Positions 13,401 to 26,800 of a stretch of 64,000 bases of DNA are shown here, one piece after another (the stretch's first letter is position 1; each line of letters begins with the position of its first letter). The notes under the pieces are model-generated. The model was not told where the DNA came from, did not search any database, and saw only the letters and a list, made by a program, of their open reading frames with translations. The translations under genes were made by a program, and so were the position numbers. This DNA is from Baylisascaris procyonis (taxonomy: Eukaryota; Nematoda; Chromadorea; Rhabditida; Ascarididae): NCBI GenBank assembly GCA_037389465.1, contig JAZARR010000230.1, positions 2,418,001 to 2,482,000 on the forward strand. Reading direction: 5' to 3'.

Positions 13401-15021
13401 TTTTTAGCGCAACATATCTATTCTCTCATTATGTGGTGCTATTTCTTGTTAGAAAGACAAAGAGAAGAAAAAGCTCTTATAGACTTACAGATTATGAATG
13501 ACTTAAAAACATTAATTAATATTTTTTGAATCTGATTTTTTTTTTCACAAAAAAAGGGGACACGCAAAAGCGAAGAACTGAATTCAAATGAATTATAGGT
13601 CTAAAAAAGAAAAATAACGTCTAAAAAATTTTACTCGATTTTTCCTCATAGAGGAGAATTTCATTTCATTTATACCATATGTTTTTTATAATATTCTAAT
13701 TTGTTTCATTATTAATATAGAATTTTTAATAGTTTTACCCAACTTTACTATAATCAGAAAATATATTTCTATTGTTTGTTAATTTTATTGTACGAAAAAC
13801 AAAGTGAATAATTCATATAAAAGGCAAAAAACGTTCAGCGACCGATAATTGCTGATCATCAGAGCTTCGAAGAAGCGGAAGTTTACTAATTTCATGAGAG
13901 CTTTTCAACTAGTAGGAATGCATCGATGATAACTCATGTTAACAGTGATGTGAGCAGAAATATTTCGACGCGTTTCGCGGATGCCCATCAATTAGGTCGG
14001 CAACGAGGCGAACGGTAGAACGGTATAGATAGAAATTTTGTGCAGTGATCGCACTTACCCGTTCTCATTCGGCAAATATTGTCTTCGATTTTCTGAGTAA
14101 ATCTATCGGCAATTGCTTGCATACAGAATTTGATTAGTATGCTAGCAAATGAGTGATCGAATAGATTAGAGGCGAATTCATTGTGCGAATGGTCGACAAA
14201 TTGAAAAACTTGTTTACATATGCGCATATGCAAAAGTCATTTATGAAATTGTTGTGAAGAATTCTTGCAGTTCATGGAATTTTTTTTTCTTGTTTCTCGA
14301 TTTCTTTCTCAAATTATTGCGTTTTATAGATATTCGTACAGTTTTTTTTTTTTAAAATTTGAATAGGATTTTTTTTTGCTAGCACGGAAGATATATATTC
14401 TCATATAGATATATGCTCTTTGCGACTATCTTTGCATCTGTGTTGGTTGCATTGAATTATCTATAGTAGTAAGTATGCACAGTTTCTAATTCGACAAAGT
14501 AACCGTGTCACATATTTGCATATTCGAAGAAAATGCGTCAAAGTTTTAGCGTTGATCCATGGCTTGTATGTGATAACAGTTTTTTCGCGTCCACATTGCT
14601 ATGCCGATTTCGATGCAAACATTGAGCAAAACGTAGGATATGATGAAAAATACAAATCCTGGAGAAGTAAAGGCAATAGTAGAGTGAAAAGGATATGCAG
14701 TTGGTGGGTGGATTTATTAATAAAAGAAGGCATTCACCCAAAAACACACGATCGCAAAGTGATCCTGAAAAAGGAAACAACTTAACCTCTAATAAAAAAA
14801 CGAGATCTGATTTCGAATGTGATCACTCGTAAATTGGAATGCGATTAAAATCACATTAAACTCGGCAGTCCCATCAGTAAAAACTAGCAAATAATGGCAA
14901 GGAAAGTACATTATATAAAATGTTTTTGAGAAAATATTTATGCTGCATCATTAAGCTTTCATTGATATTATTTTCTTGCCGTCAAATGTGATCACAAAGT
15001 TCAACTTTTAAAGAATTTCAG
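13401..15021. other. Intergenic stretch, weak coding hints only
   Basis: The first 450 bases after the purine stop are AT-rich 3' flank, with no AATAAA close to the stop. From about 13840 to 14250 the GC content rises; a possible - strand exon there is listed separately. A + strand frame open from about 14483 to 14785 has a hydrophobic stretch (VLALIHGLYVITVF) but no in-frame ATG. A short ATG frame at 14414 also begins with hydrophobic residues but meets a stop after 17 codons. Neither is enough to call a gene. Confidence 0.4.
14059..14227 (-). CDS. Possible isolated exon, unknown product
   Basis: A - strand frame opens with ATG at 14227 (MRICKQVFQF) and runs about 56 codons. It ends at a strong donor, G|GTAAGTGC, with the exon end at 14059. 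Base composition is richer in GC than the flanks. I could not find a matching downstream exon toward 13400, and I do not recognise the peptide. It may be a chance reading frame. Confidence 0.2.
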
Positions 15022-15365
15022 AGGGAACATCTTTGGCGTATCTTTATACTGTTTTTAGAATGGATGTTAAAAAATACGATAAAGTATCATTAAGTTTTTT
15101 GCCAGTCATACATTTCTACAAAATTTTTAGTAGCTAATTCCAGCGTGTGATAAAGGATCAGAAAACATAAGAACAAAATTCTATGACAAAGGTAGGAAGG
15201 TGGAAGTTGAAGATAATTTTCTTAAAATCCTATTTAATAATCAATTTCGTGGGTAAGTTCTAACCTCTGAGTGCTTTATATTGGAATTGCAAGCAAGAAA
15301 CCAGTAATGAATTTGAAGAAGACTATGCAGAACCACAATTTTTTTCTTCGACCGGAAATAAATAG
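15022..15365 (+). CDS. Possible small + strand gene, three phase-compatible exons
   Basis: Three candidate exons join in frame: 15022-15093 after an AATTTCAG acceptor, 15144-15252 between AATTCCAG and GG|GTAAGT, and 15305-15365 ending in TAG. The middle exon encodes CDKGSENIRTKFYDKGRKVE and continues 17 codons further; the last ends FFSSTGNK. VSLTC followed by YDKGRKVE has a faint immunoglobulin-strand look, which I would not rely on. Both introns would be only about 50 bp, far shorter than introns of the confident genes here. The 5' end is not found, though a hydrophobic open stretch at 14483-14660 could belong to it. I do not recognise the product. Confidence 0.3.
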
Positions 15366-15527
15366 GCAGCGAAGGGCTGTTTGCTAGCCTCAGCTAGCAT
15401 GTTCAAATATGAGTCCATCGCAGACGCATATTAAAAAGTCTTCTAATCAATGCGCATCTTCTATATTGTAGTCGACGAATGTCATCCCATATATCCTGAC
15501 GGGTTTCAGCGTTATTTGATCGGAGAT

Positions 15528-15600
15528 AAGCGCATAGCCTAGTGGATGATGCTTGTGAGCGAATGCTTACTCGGTTGCTAAGCGCTCTTTCTCGACGATA
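15528..15600 (+). other. Degenerate tRNA-like segment
   Basis: TAGCCTAGTGG at about 15537 fits the pol III A-box consensus and is followed by D-arm-like sequence. No B box is evident, so this is at most a relic. It sits about 110 bp before the presumed start of the next gene, in a locally GC-rich, promoter-like stretch. Confidence 0.15.
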
Positions 15601-15650
15601 GCATCATCAGACTCATCACAACACATCGTCGCGTCTCTCTTCTCACCTCG

Positions 15651-18303
15651 ATGTACAGAGTGGAACGCACACATCTACATCCGTTTTGTACGACCCCGAA
15701 TTGTGACCGTACGATGTGTTATTTATTTCATGTGCAACAACGTCATCGTTCCTCATCTGCCTCACCACCTCAACGTTGGCGATCACGTAGTTCCGATCGG
15801 AAGGATGGCTCGAATGAGGCGTGTTGTTCATCGCAGAGTGCACCAGTGAGTTATAATCGTGAAACAAATAACGACTCATCTCGAAGAGGTTCGATTAAAG
15901 ATGTTTATTACACTATGCAAATTCATCCTATCGTTGTGAACGAGATGGCTAAATTTTTTTTTGTTTATAGATTTTCTCAGGTATTCGTAGATGGATGTTA
16001 TGCTTGCGTTAATCTGTGTTTACTTTCCTGTGTAGTAATTTATAGCTTGAAAAGGATTGAAATCAGAACTATGAAATATGAGCATCTCTCATCATCGACG
16101 AATGCGACCTTCTAGGCAAACTTTCAAGTGAATCCACTATTTTCGAGTTGTACTTTATAACTGATCTGCTTTGAAAACAATGCTTAGAAATGAATCTTTT
16201 GTAGAAAATTTTGCAACCAGCGAAATAGATTAAGATATCGATGCTATTTGCGCATATTTTATTATTTGCCGGTATTTCAAAAAAAAAAAAAAGGTCACGA
16301 ATAGTAAACGTTCCCATCGTGACAACTGCTGTGAAAGCTTTAAAACTTTTTTAAAGTAATCAGTTTACCGTCAACACTTGTGTACATCCATATGGTCATA
16401 CTATATTCATTATCGTCATCACAAAACTTTGCCAATTAACTTTTTTTTTTGAATTTCCTGTCTCCCCATTCCTCCATTATTTTAGGAAACTTTTTGTGCG
16501 TCACATTAGTGTGTTTATTCCACTAGCTTCGCGAATAAATTTGCATTTCAATAATTTTCATGACCACATTTTAGATTATTGATTTCTTCGTAAGAATTCA
16601 AAATTCGGAATCGTCTATCTGCTAGAGTTCGTTTCGACAAGCTTAAAATTGAAAGTTGAGCTAACGTTGCGACATATGGTTTTCAGTTGCGAAAAAATGC
16701 ATCAAAATGGGATAAAATCTTCGCTAAATTAAATCGTTCTTCTCAACGATCTGATTATGTATAATTTTCTGAAAATCACCCAACTTTAGCGCTTATAAGG
16801 GAAGGAAAAGGGGTGGAAAAGGCGGTAATGTTATATGAAATAAGCAGATATAAGTGAGTTTATAATTGAAACGATAGCAATTCTATGATTACCTTAATGT
16901 TTATTAGAAATTTAATTTCTTAGAAATGCACGGATGCAGATTTTTTCATTGAAGCGAAAAAAAGTTACTGAAAAATGTTCGTTTTTTTTTTGCTTCCTTT
17001 CTTCTTTCACCATCATCCTTCTCCTATTCGCTTATAGAAATATGCAATTCGCGAATAAATTATTTTTTACTCATTATATATTTTATGGATTCCGTCACTG
17101 CTTATGAAAGTGAACTATTGACGTCAATGAAGACGTTTTGCACAGCTCATTAGGCACAAATATGCGGCAACAAAAAAATTGAAGCACAGCAATTTCTAAA
17201 GTCGATTCTTTTCTAATATATTCAAAGAATAGAGATGATCCATATCGTATCGGATATTTGCACGAATGTTAAATTTTTTATTAGTTCACCATGAAAAATT
17301 ACATCATCGAATCGATCAGTGCTGATTCAATGAGAAGATAATCTCAGGAACACAACCGAAATGATTCAATATTGTTACTATTCCTATAAAGTTTAACGCA
17401 TCAGATCATGATAGAATTCAGTATAGATGCAAGGTGCACATACTTGCAATTCACAATTCTCATTTAACGTCAAAAAATATCATTCCAAATGTTGAATAGA
17501 TGTAACCGTCAAACTACACATTTATTAAAATGGACTTCTTTAACGGCTCTTGCAACTCACAAATTAAGAGAACGTCTCAGATTTGCTTTTAACCTTTATT
17601 GCGTTGTTGTCGAAATCTCATCTCATTTATCAATTCAAGCTTGCGTTGATAAATCCGCTAAACAGAAAAGCACAACCAGCTATGCATATAATCGAATGGA
17701 AATTGCCCACAACCTTTAATAATTTTCCCGAATATCAAGTGCCAAAATCTTTTTTTAGGCGGGAATTGAAATCTAGTTGATGAGAGGCAGGGTCTTATGA
17801 GAAGCTGAGATGATCAAAAACCGATTCTTCCCACCATAGCACGCATAAGAGCCGCTTAGCTAAATTGTAATTTTTACTCAGTTTAACGCAATAGATGATG
17901 AAATAAAAACATGCAGGCAATTTGAGCAGTGGATAGAAATAACTTTTGTAATTCCTATTACCCTCCTATAGATAATTTTTTGAGCTCTAATTAAACTTTC
18001 GAAACGTTGAACAGGCTTTCTTTTGAAAAAAATTCCCAATTAATGGTAAATTCATGTGAATGGCAACAGGAATTGAGTTTGATGACGATTACGAACCATC
18101 TTGCAATAAATGTCGTAGAAATAGATCGTATTTGCGATCGATGTGTTTTCGCGTTGTTGAATTAACGAAGATTATTGGATGTTTAAATGATATTAAGGTG
18201 AAATTTATAGAGTAAAGTTCTATAGAGATCATTAGTAGATAGAGGTCTCAGTGATTCAACTTCGCTGAAAATGTATCATCCCCTTAAAAAGCAAAAAAAA
18301 AAT

Positions 18304-18366
<63 letters not shown>

Positions 18367-21300
18367 TTTTTGCTGAGGGAAAATGAAGTGGCGACAGTCT
18401 GCAATCGAAGTATTTCACTATGCACCGAATATCTATAAATAATTTTTAAAAATTCCCATTTTGACCCTTAAAAAGTACTATTGTTGCATTATTCGCCTTC
18501 AAAATTATTGCATAAATAATAGATGGCAATATCCATTTAGAATATCGTTGCATAGTAATAAATCCCACTAAATTCTAGAATCAAAATCCTTCCTAAGTAG
18601 ATGATTGCTTTTCTCGATATTGATTGCCAATCATGCCGTTACTGAGGGTTGTTCGACGTATATTTTACAAAAAAAATTTTTGATTTCATTCATATGGAGC
18701 TTCAAGATGAAAACAACAATTTCCGCAATAATCTCGCATTATCGATTGTCTTATGAGTCGATACTTACAGATGCTAGTAATATCGCTGCTAAATCGACCA
18801 CCAACGAATGTTTATTGGAAGCAAATCGACAAAGTACAAGTACAATTACGTTGGACGATATAATAGCATCGGCAAGGCGTAAAATAAGCAATGACTATGT
18901 GGAACCACCATTACCAGAAAATATTTTAATAGCAGTACACAATGGAAAGCTCTCATATGCGGAACGAGAATCCACTAATCTAAATGTAACGCCAAGATCA
19001 ACGGTGAATGAAGCGACAAGGATAGAGGATATTCTCACCGAGGAGAGTTCTTTTACGAGGAAATTATTGGATTCCGATTCGGACACATTTATCAGTTGTG
19101 AGCCACCAAGTTTGGGAACCGAAGACGATCTAGATTACATCGTTAGGTGAGTGGTGATTATAAATATTAGCAATTGATCGATGCTTATATTGTGCACTAT
19201 ACAAAGCAATTCTTGTTTCCTTTCATATTCATATCATCTATTCAAGGAGACTTGCAGCCATCAGGACCCCGCTATCGTACATATTGATACTTAGCGACTT
19301 TCCCGAAGACGGTTATTAGCAGGCCACCGACCTTGAAGAGTTCGATTATCGACAACCGAAATTCGGTGAAAAACCATCGTTCTCGATTACCAATAAAAAG
19401 TATACTGATGTGCTCTCCATTCAAAAAAGATCAACACCTATTCGAGTGAAAATAAATTTTTGCAGCGTTTAACAGTAAGTAGGAGTCTCATTGTGCATTC
19501 CTACCCATCCTACTATTATCTACAAAGCGGATTTAATTATGCATTAAGACGTAAGTAGCGCGCAAAAAAAGTTAAACTATCAAATTTTGTTTTTATCAAA
19601 TCGTTCATATAAAAATTTCTTTTAAAAACTGCCAGCCGTTTTCAAATAATTATGTGCAGAGTTTTGTTTTTTTTTTTCTTCAAAATAAGCCTCAAATAAA
19701 TACACGTCATCAGTTTCTCTCCATCAATTTCATCGTTTTTTAAGCTGAAAAATTGTCATTGACGATTTTTTTCTCTATTGAAATTTTTATTCATGCCGAG
19801 TAACTTCCGTTCCTATTGGAATTGAAAAATTTCTACTCTAAATGCGCTCATTATCAATTAAGTTGCATAATCCACTTGGATTTTATGGCTCTATTTCCTT
19901 TTTAATCCTTCAAAAGATTTTCTCTCTTTAAGTGCGTTTCATTTAAATCCGATTTCCTTTAACCAATCCATCACAACAATCAATTTCCCATAATGGAAGT
20001 AAATATTAGTTTGGAATGTACCCATTTCTATTTTTTTTCTCTTCGAATATCTTCGCTATTCATCGATATTTCTCGATTGCCTTATCTACTATAATCCTGG
20101 CATCGCATGGGAAAGCATTGCCAAAGTGGCCAAATATATTTGCCATTTCTTGTTGGCCTTCTTAACATTTGAAATTTTCGTGTGTTCGCCATCGAGTGTT
20201 TTTAAAATGCTGCTGCTGAATCATTTTAGAGTTGAAAAAATTTTTTTATCATAAGATTTTTACGTAGTTGGAAACAAAAAAAAAATAAAATAAAATGATC
20301 CATTAAGATTTATAACTCTATATTTCAGAGCAGCGAGGCCCACCGATATTTATAGTAATCCAATAATGTACCCTGCCGATCCACTCTTCTCGACTGCGAG
20401 GAAGAATCATCTAGTGGAGAGAGAGCTCAGTTTTGGTAAGTCAACTTAAAAAAGAATATTTGTCATAGTCCACATTCAAAACCCTAAGAGACCAAATGTG
20501 CTCATCAAATAGCGTAATTATAAAATCAGTGTTATATGTTGCGACTGTTCAGTAAATTTAAATCTATGCAGGAACTCAAAAAAATAACGGCTTTATGAGG
20601 AAGGCATGAATATATGACATTTAGACCTTGTTATATGTTTTTGCAAGCTCACAATCACCAGGAATTCTTACCAGTCCTTGTTTATATTTTAGAGGCGATG
20701 GATCGGAACGTATCTTCACGGGTTTTAATTACAATAAAAAATGTCCGATTGTATTAGAAAAGTTCCTTACCAAATGTTGTCTTTCAGATTTTAGTGATGT
20801 CGATCTGAGTGCGCCGAGTCATCTAAGTAAGTGTACTTCATTTTCACCATACAATATTTTTTTGAACACTGAAATATGCCAAATATCTAATTTCTAGATC
20901 AAAAGGACAGTGTAGAAACATGTCGGCGATGCATTGAACTAGAGTGATATTCTGGGGAAACAAAAAATCGGCACTGTTGCAGAGTAAGAGTGAGGGGCGA
21001 ATGGAGACGTGACCGCATTCGAATCAAGGAAATAGACACTGCAAACGCATTGATGCACATATATAGGTTTCCATGATACTGCTTATTGGATGAGGTGTTT
21101 ATGAGACGATTGCATTGAGTGTTTATAAACGGATAGAGATCCTTACCATTCTCAAATGGAAAAAACGAAATACGGATCAATATGATTCCTACACTCTTTA
21201 AATAGTATGAGCGTCGTCTGCAATTATATTTGCTGCAATATTGCAGCGTCAATTTTTCTGTCCTACATCATAGATCACAATGCGTCTATATGACGTTCAT

Positions 21301-22753
21301 TAGATGCCGTTTGACTTGGGCAGATGGGTGGTTGGCATAGCACACAGCGCTTCATCTTAGCAGATGGAAAAGCGTGCCATAGAATCACGCATTTGTGCCC
21401 TTCTGCACTCCGCTAGTTTCATAAGTCAAAAAAAAAAAATAAATAAATAAAATAAAATAAAATAAAATAAAATAAAACATGCGAAATAATGCTCTAATAT
21501 TTTAAATAATCTAATGACTTCGATGAATCTTCCATAATCAGCATTATACCACTTGCAAACGCATAAAAACGGCACAAAAACCTCAAAATTAAACAAAGTT
21601 ATCGCTTTACACAGCTTGGGGAACTGTATGAAGCATAAAAACGTCATAAACAATCTTTCATAACGAACGTTTTTCAGATTCAAAGAAGTTTCTTTTTCTT
21701 TAATGCAGCTTATTCTTGGAAATAGGCTTTATAATAATTCAAAAGAATACTAAAGAGTCTTCAAGTTTTGGGTCTCATAACTACCGCTAAGGAGAACGGG
21801 TAAAGAGAACAATATAATCAACGAGTATTATTACCGTTCAAAATAAATAATAGTAATTTGCTGCTACCTTAAAGATCGATGATTCGAATTTTCGATTCAA
21901 TTGTGAATTGTCACCATAAAAACAAACAGCGAATTATTTTTTATTAAAAGCACGCCAAGGGATTGAGAATAGTAGATCCACACTATCTAGAATATCATTG
22001 ATGATGTAGCCGAATAATAGCCTATTCACAGTCTTGATCTATCAAGATGTATATCTTTGATAGTGTGTTCAGAAATTGTGAATACAAAATTCTTGTTACA
22101 GAATTCGAAAATATTTCCTTATTTTATGTGAATGTTTCTAAAATTTTCAGAACGTTTTTTTTTCAGTTGAGAAAATTGCTGGAAAATTGAAAATATCATA
22201 ATTTTCCTTTTTTTTTTCACTGATTGGTCAACCGAGAATTAATTTGCATAAATTTCATTTCTTTCATTGATTGGTCAACAGAGCATTAATTTGCACACTA
22301 GACGGACCTTTAATGTATCATAAGCAAAGAGGAAACTTTTAATCGCATAAATTTGCACTTAAATGCTTTAGAATCGTTTTTTTTTCAGAAATAAGCATTC
22401 GAAATCGCAAAATATGTGTTCTTTTGTTTAGTGACATATTTCAAAATCGATTTCGAAGTCATTTTTATAAAAAGATATATTTTCACGGTTGAAAAAAAAA
22501 ACGCATCTTCCAAGCCAAAATATCCATCGTTTTAATTGATGTTTTGAACACAACAAACTCAACTATGATCATATTTCATGATGGTCTGTTGAAAAAAACA
22601 AGTCGAAAATTTATGAATTTCATATCAAAATTTACTCAAAGATTCAAATTTCGGAAAATATTCGAAACTGTTATATTTTCAGGTTTATCACCACAAAACG
22701 ATTCGATAATATCATCTAAGAGACATGAAGCGGAATTTCTCGGTAGCCTTTGA
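15651..22753 (+). CDS. Unrecognised six-exon gene, low-complexity acidic/serine-rich protein
   Basis: My best model is 15651-15845, 18078-18197, 18758-19146, 20329-20435, 20788-20826 and 22683-22753 (TGA), 307 codons including the stop. The last three junctions are strong and in phase. Exon 1 could instead end at 15888 with exon 2 starting at 18070, also in frame; exon 3 could start at 18707. Exon 1 has a CxxxxCxxxxCxxxH spacing (FCTTPNCDRTMCYLFH) reminiscent of CCCH zinc fingers, then SSSASPP and RS-rich sequence. Exon 2 has CNKCRRNRSYLRSMC. Exon 3 is acidic and serine-rich (EDILTEESS, DSDSD). The tail reads SKRHEAEFLGSL. Most of it looks disordered. I do not recognise the family and assign no function. 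Linking exon 1 to the rest is the weakest point. Confidence 0.5.
18303..18370. repeat. (TTTA)n microsatellite
   Basis: About 17 perfect TTTA/ATTT tetramers, directly preceded by an A-run, in the intron between exons 2 and 3 of the unrecognised + strand gene. Confidence 0.95.
21428..21478. repeat. A-rich (AAATA/AAAAT)n tract
   Basis: A poly-A run followed by AAATA tetra- and pentamer repeats, in the last intron (20827-22682) of the unrecognised + strand gene. Confidence 0.9.
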
Positions 22754-22755
22754 CG

Positions 22756-22841
22756 AATAAAACGCGTATTGCGGATGTGATTTCAGCTACATTCTCAACT
22801 TAAATCTATTAAAGAAGTAATAGTAGAACGTATAGAATAAA
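22756..22841 (+). terminator. Poly(A) signals of the unrecognised + strand gene
   Basis: AATAAA occurs at 22756-22761, three bases after the TGA, and again at 22836-22841. Either could direct 3' end formation; the second gives a more usual 3' UTR length. Confidence 0.5.
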
Positions 22842-23812
22842 TTACACACAATGTAATACAACTATTTGTGAGGTTTAAACATCAAAATCCCAGTCATACT
22901 ATAAGCGATAACTTTCCCACCTAGATTCATTTCAGCCAAGTTCTATTTATCGAAGCAGATTTCATAGAGACATAATGTTCATGCAAAATTCTAATTCGTA
23001 TTTCTCAGAATATCAGCCGATAAATGTGGACTTAGATGGACAATTACGTAGACAGAGATAGAGCGGCAACAAAGGACTGACCCATAGTCATTTGTACAAT
23101 AACGAGAATCACAACTCACTGCGTTACTCTAGACGGCATAATTGAAATGGTTCACAATGATGTGATCACTTGATGGATGAAATATGTGCAGTTTATTACC
23201 GTTGACTTTTTTTGCACAAATGACGTCATTACAATTCATCGATCAACAATATCGTCAACAAGCAAGACTCATTTGCCTTCTCATGTAAAATTATTATTCG
23301 TATAAATATTGAAAATGTTGCTCAATGAGTTGTTTTATTCACAATTAAACCACGAAATTGATTTAAAATTTTGCTTCCTCTCAACAATATTTCTCGCTAG
23401 ACTATGAGTTAGTTTGACGCAATGCGTTTTTTAGACACTGCTAATTATTTGTTTCTGGAAGAGAAATAAAGGTCAGAAATTAGAGAGGGAAAGAGATGCC
23501 CTCTCTTTGAGGCAGCTTCCCTCTCCCTACAATTACCGAGATGATAGTAAATTTGCAGATGACCTGAGGCAGTGCCTTCAATAGGCAAATAGGTAATTCA
23601 AAACTGTTTTGGTGTTCCAGCCCATAATTCCTCATACAACAATAATGAATATAAGGAAAATAGTATTTAGGATGCTAACAGACGAAATCTGAAATCATTC
23701 TGTACCAGTTTCAATTAATGAGAAATTGATGTGAACAATTCTCAAAATACTACTGAAAGAAAGCATGAAAACGGACGAAGAAAGGGAAATGAATCAAAGT
23801 CACAGAATCGCC
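22842..23812. other. Spacer between convergent genes
   Basis: About 1 kb between the 3' end of the + strand gene and the stop of the - strand zinc-finger gene. It should contain both 3' flanks. One TGACGTCA palindrome occurs near 23220. I see no gene in it. Confidence 0.5.
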
Positions 23813-26800
23813 TCATATCACTGGACTGATATACGAGTAGTCGGATCGACCCATCAGATATCGAGATGCTCCTGCATTGAATGCACGCTCTCCACGATGA
23901 CTGAACATATGGTAGGATAAACCCCTGAAATTCGATCACTATATCTATTATAGATCACCGATAAACATTCGGGAATTGCAACTCTTTCCAAGAGTTTATG
24001 AGATTTGAGGAGCTTTATTAGTACGGTTATAATTTTACCAAGATAGAACGACAATATCGAATGCTTCAGTTTTAAGCTGTAATTGAGGAAAGTCTATTAA
24101 TAAATACGATTTGGACAAAGTGGAGATTAAACTTTTTCGCTAAAAATCCACAGCCAAAGGTTTCTTTGGAAGAAAAATGTTTGCAAGGTTATACAATTTT
24201 TAATCCATCGAAGTCACATCTATTGCCGCGCATAAAAAAAAAAAAAAAAATTGCAAAATGAACGATTATTCTCAAATCTCTTAAACGTTTTCAAAATGCA
24301 TCTGAATAACAGTGGTCATCGGGTTTTTATTAATACATAGAAATTTTATTCATATAACACAAATTCGATAAATTACCTCCAACGAAGTAGATTATCACCC
24401 TTATTATCGATCAGATTTGATACCAATTGATAACGAACGCATTAAATTGTTGACTTAGTATGTTGTTCTATGCTGTAATGTACTACTGCAAGCCATTGTC
24501 ATGAATATTAAAATGTAAACGCATTATGCAAAATGGTTTTGGCATTACCGGCTGTCTGCATAGCTTTTAGAACAATATTGGCATATATAGGGCTTCGAGC
24601 GCACATCAGAATAGACCTTGAGAGGATGCTTCGGTTCGTAGCCTTTCTCGATGAATTCCGGCACAGGGAATTCACTTTCCGGTATTCGTTGACCGGAACG
24701 AACAGTGATCACAGGAACCTCTGCCACCACTTCATCATCCTCACCAGGATGCTTGTGATAGAGCAGATCCGTGTAAGTATGGAATGTTCGACCACATTCA
24801 CACTTATAGCCTTTCTGATCTAAAAAAATGCCTTCAACGGTTGAAAATGGGATTGTTGAGTAGAAAAAAAAGACTCGAAGAAGACGTTGAAAAAAATCGA
24901 TATAATCATAAAACAACAAATCAATTATGAAACAAATCCGATCAAATTCGATCGCTAGTGCCGAAAATGTGCAATCAACCTGCTGAAGAACTAGCTATAG
25001 GTGTAGCATTTTTTGGGACTCAGAGCAAGCACAATAGGCTATTCCCTGAACTTTCTGTTCTTACCTCTTATCCCATACTAATGAGAATATGTTGCGTTAG
25101 AATTTTGTGCATTGTGCTTCAAATGGAAAATCCAATCAGAATTGTTCGAATTTCAGCAGTAATTAATTCAAGGAATCTTTTTCACTCAATATATATTTGA
25201 ATTTAAAAAATTCCAAAGAGAATTTCAATAAAATGCATTGCAAGAATTGAAGCGCCTATAGAATTCAAATTCATAGCCGCGTGTTGTGAGAGGGAGCGGA
25301 ACGTTGATAATAACGATATTTGTTCCTGAAATAATAAAAGAAATGTTACTCATAAAAAATTTTCTGAGCAGTTTATTTCTTACCTGAATGTTGTTTAGCA
25401 TGATATTCCAATTCACACATGAAATGGAAAGACTCGGAACATTTATTGCATTTGTAAGGCTGAAATATTCACAGTAATTAATAATAATTGAAAGGGTTAA
25501 TTTGTCGTTAAAAAATGAAAGTAATATTTGTAAACAATATTCAATGAACAGCACACATGAATAAATGAGCAAACAAAGGCGCTTGTCTCATTTTCTACCC
25601 TTCAAAGAAAATAACGTTTTTTTTTACGTTGGAGTAGTCGGGATACATCAATGGATGCTCAAATACGTAACTCGATACTGAATGAGCAGTTCTTCTGCGG
25701 AACGTTTCACTTGAAAGCATTTTTTTTTCGGAAAACCTTTATTATTTGTCAAATTTCTCAATTTCTTTCTCCATCTGTCATTTATTTCCTCAAAATAAAA
25801 CTGAGTTGGAAAGACCAACCTGATCGACATTGTGCACCCTTTCATGTGCTCTGAGGGTGTTCATATAGTTGAAGGTAAGTCCACAGAAGCGACATGTATA
25901 GAAAATGAATCCATTGTCGTCTTTAACCCTTTCGACAACTGTGTTCTGTTCTGACAATTCCGCCAATGCATCATCTTTGCTTTTTTCATTCGTTGCCAGC
26001 TGAATTATTGACTTCATCTCATTGCTGTTGATATTGAGTTGTTTGAGATTTTAAATTTCATTTCATCGTTTCTCAGTGAGTATGAAACAAAAAACAGACA
26101 CCTGTTGAACGAATTATATTAAACCGCCAATTTCGAAGAGCGTTTTCATACAATGAAACATTAAACAAGCACTTTGGATGAAACAATTAATTTTCGCATT
26201 GAAAATGTCCGCGGTAGCTCAGACATAGAGCATTCGCCCGGAAAGCAAGAGGTCGGGGGTTCGTCCCCGTCTGCGCACAAGTTTTCATTGGTCATCAAAA
26301 GCACCCAATGACAACTAAGAATGTTTTATTTCCTGGAATTTATATGCGAATCGTTTCCAATAAAAGTTACCATTTTTTGTAAGGATTTTTCACTTTAGCA
26401 CTTCTGATATATTGTAATATCCACATTTTTGTTTAGTGAAAACCAGAGAAGATTTTCTATTTTATGAAGAAACAAACAAAAGACATAACATCAGGAGTGT
26501 TCACCTTTTTCTGAGTATGCATTTCATAAAACAATAAAAGACGAAGAAACTTTTAGAACCATGCATAGAAATATTCTTTTCGATCGATTAGATCTACAGT
26601 ATCGTAGTAGTGGAGAGTGTCCGTTTCATTTCCTGGGGGCAACTCTATAATTAAATAAACAATAATGTTTACTCGTAAATAAGATGTTTTCCATCATCCT
26701 GCCTGCGTTATTGCCTGCGTTACTGCATAAACGGACGTTTTGATGTCAGTTCGGCCTTTGTCTTCTGTGAAAGGACGATGGTATGCCATCGCGATGTAAA

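Noticed and set aside
14483..14785. A + strand frame with a hydrophobic, signal-peptide-like stretch and a dibasic RVKR
   Set aside because: No in-frame ATG precedes it, and an upstream ATG frame with a similar hydrophobic start meets a stop first. Called neither a secreted protein nor a neuropeptide.
20691..20720. An extra exon after a TTTTAG acceptor in the unrecognised + strand gene
   Set aside because: Including it puts the next exon (20788-20826) out of frame with an immediate stop; skipping it keeps frame.
20899..21252. A 117-codon - strand frame in the last intron of the unrecognised + strand gene
   Set aside because: It begins with TTG rather than ATG, has no splice context and no recognisable motif.
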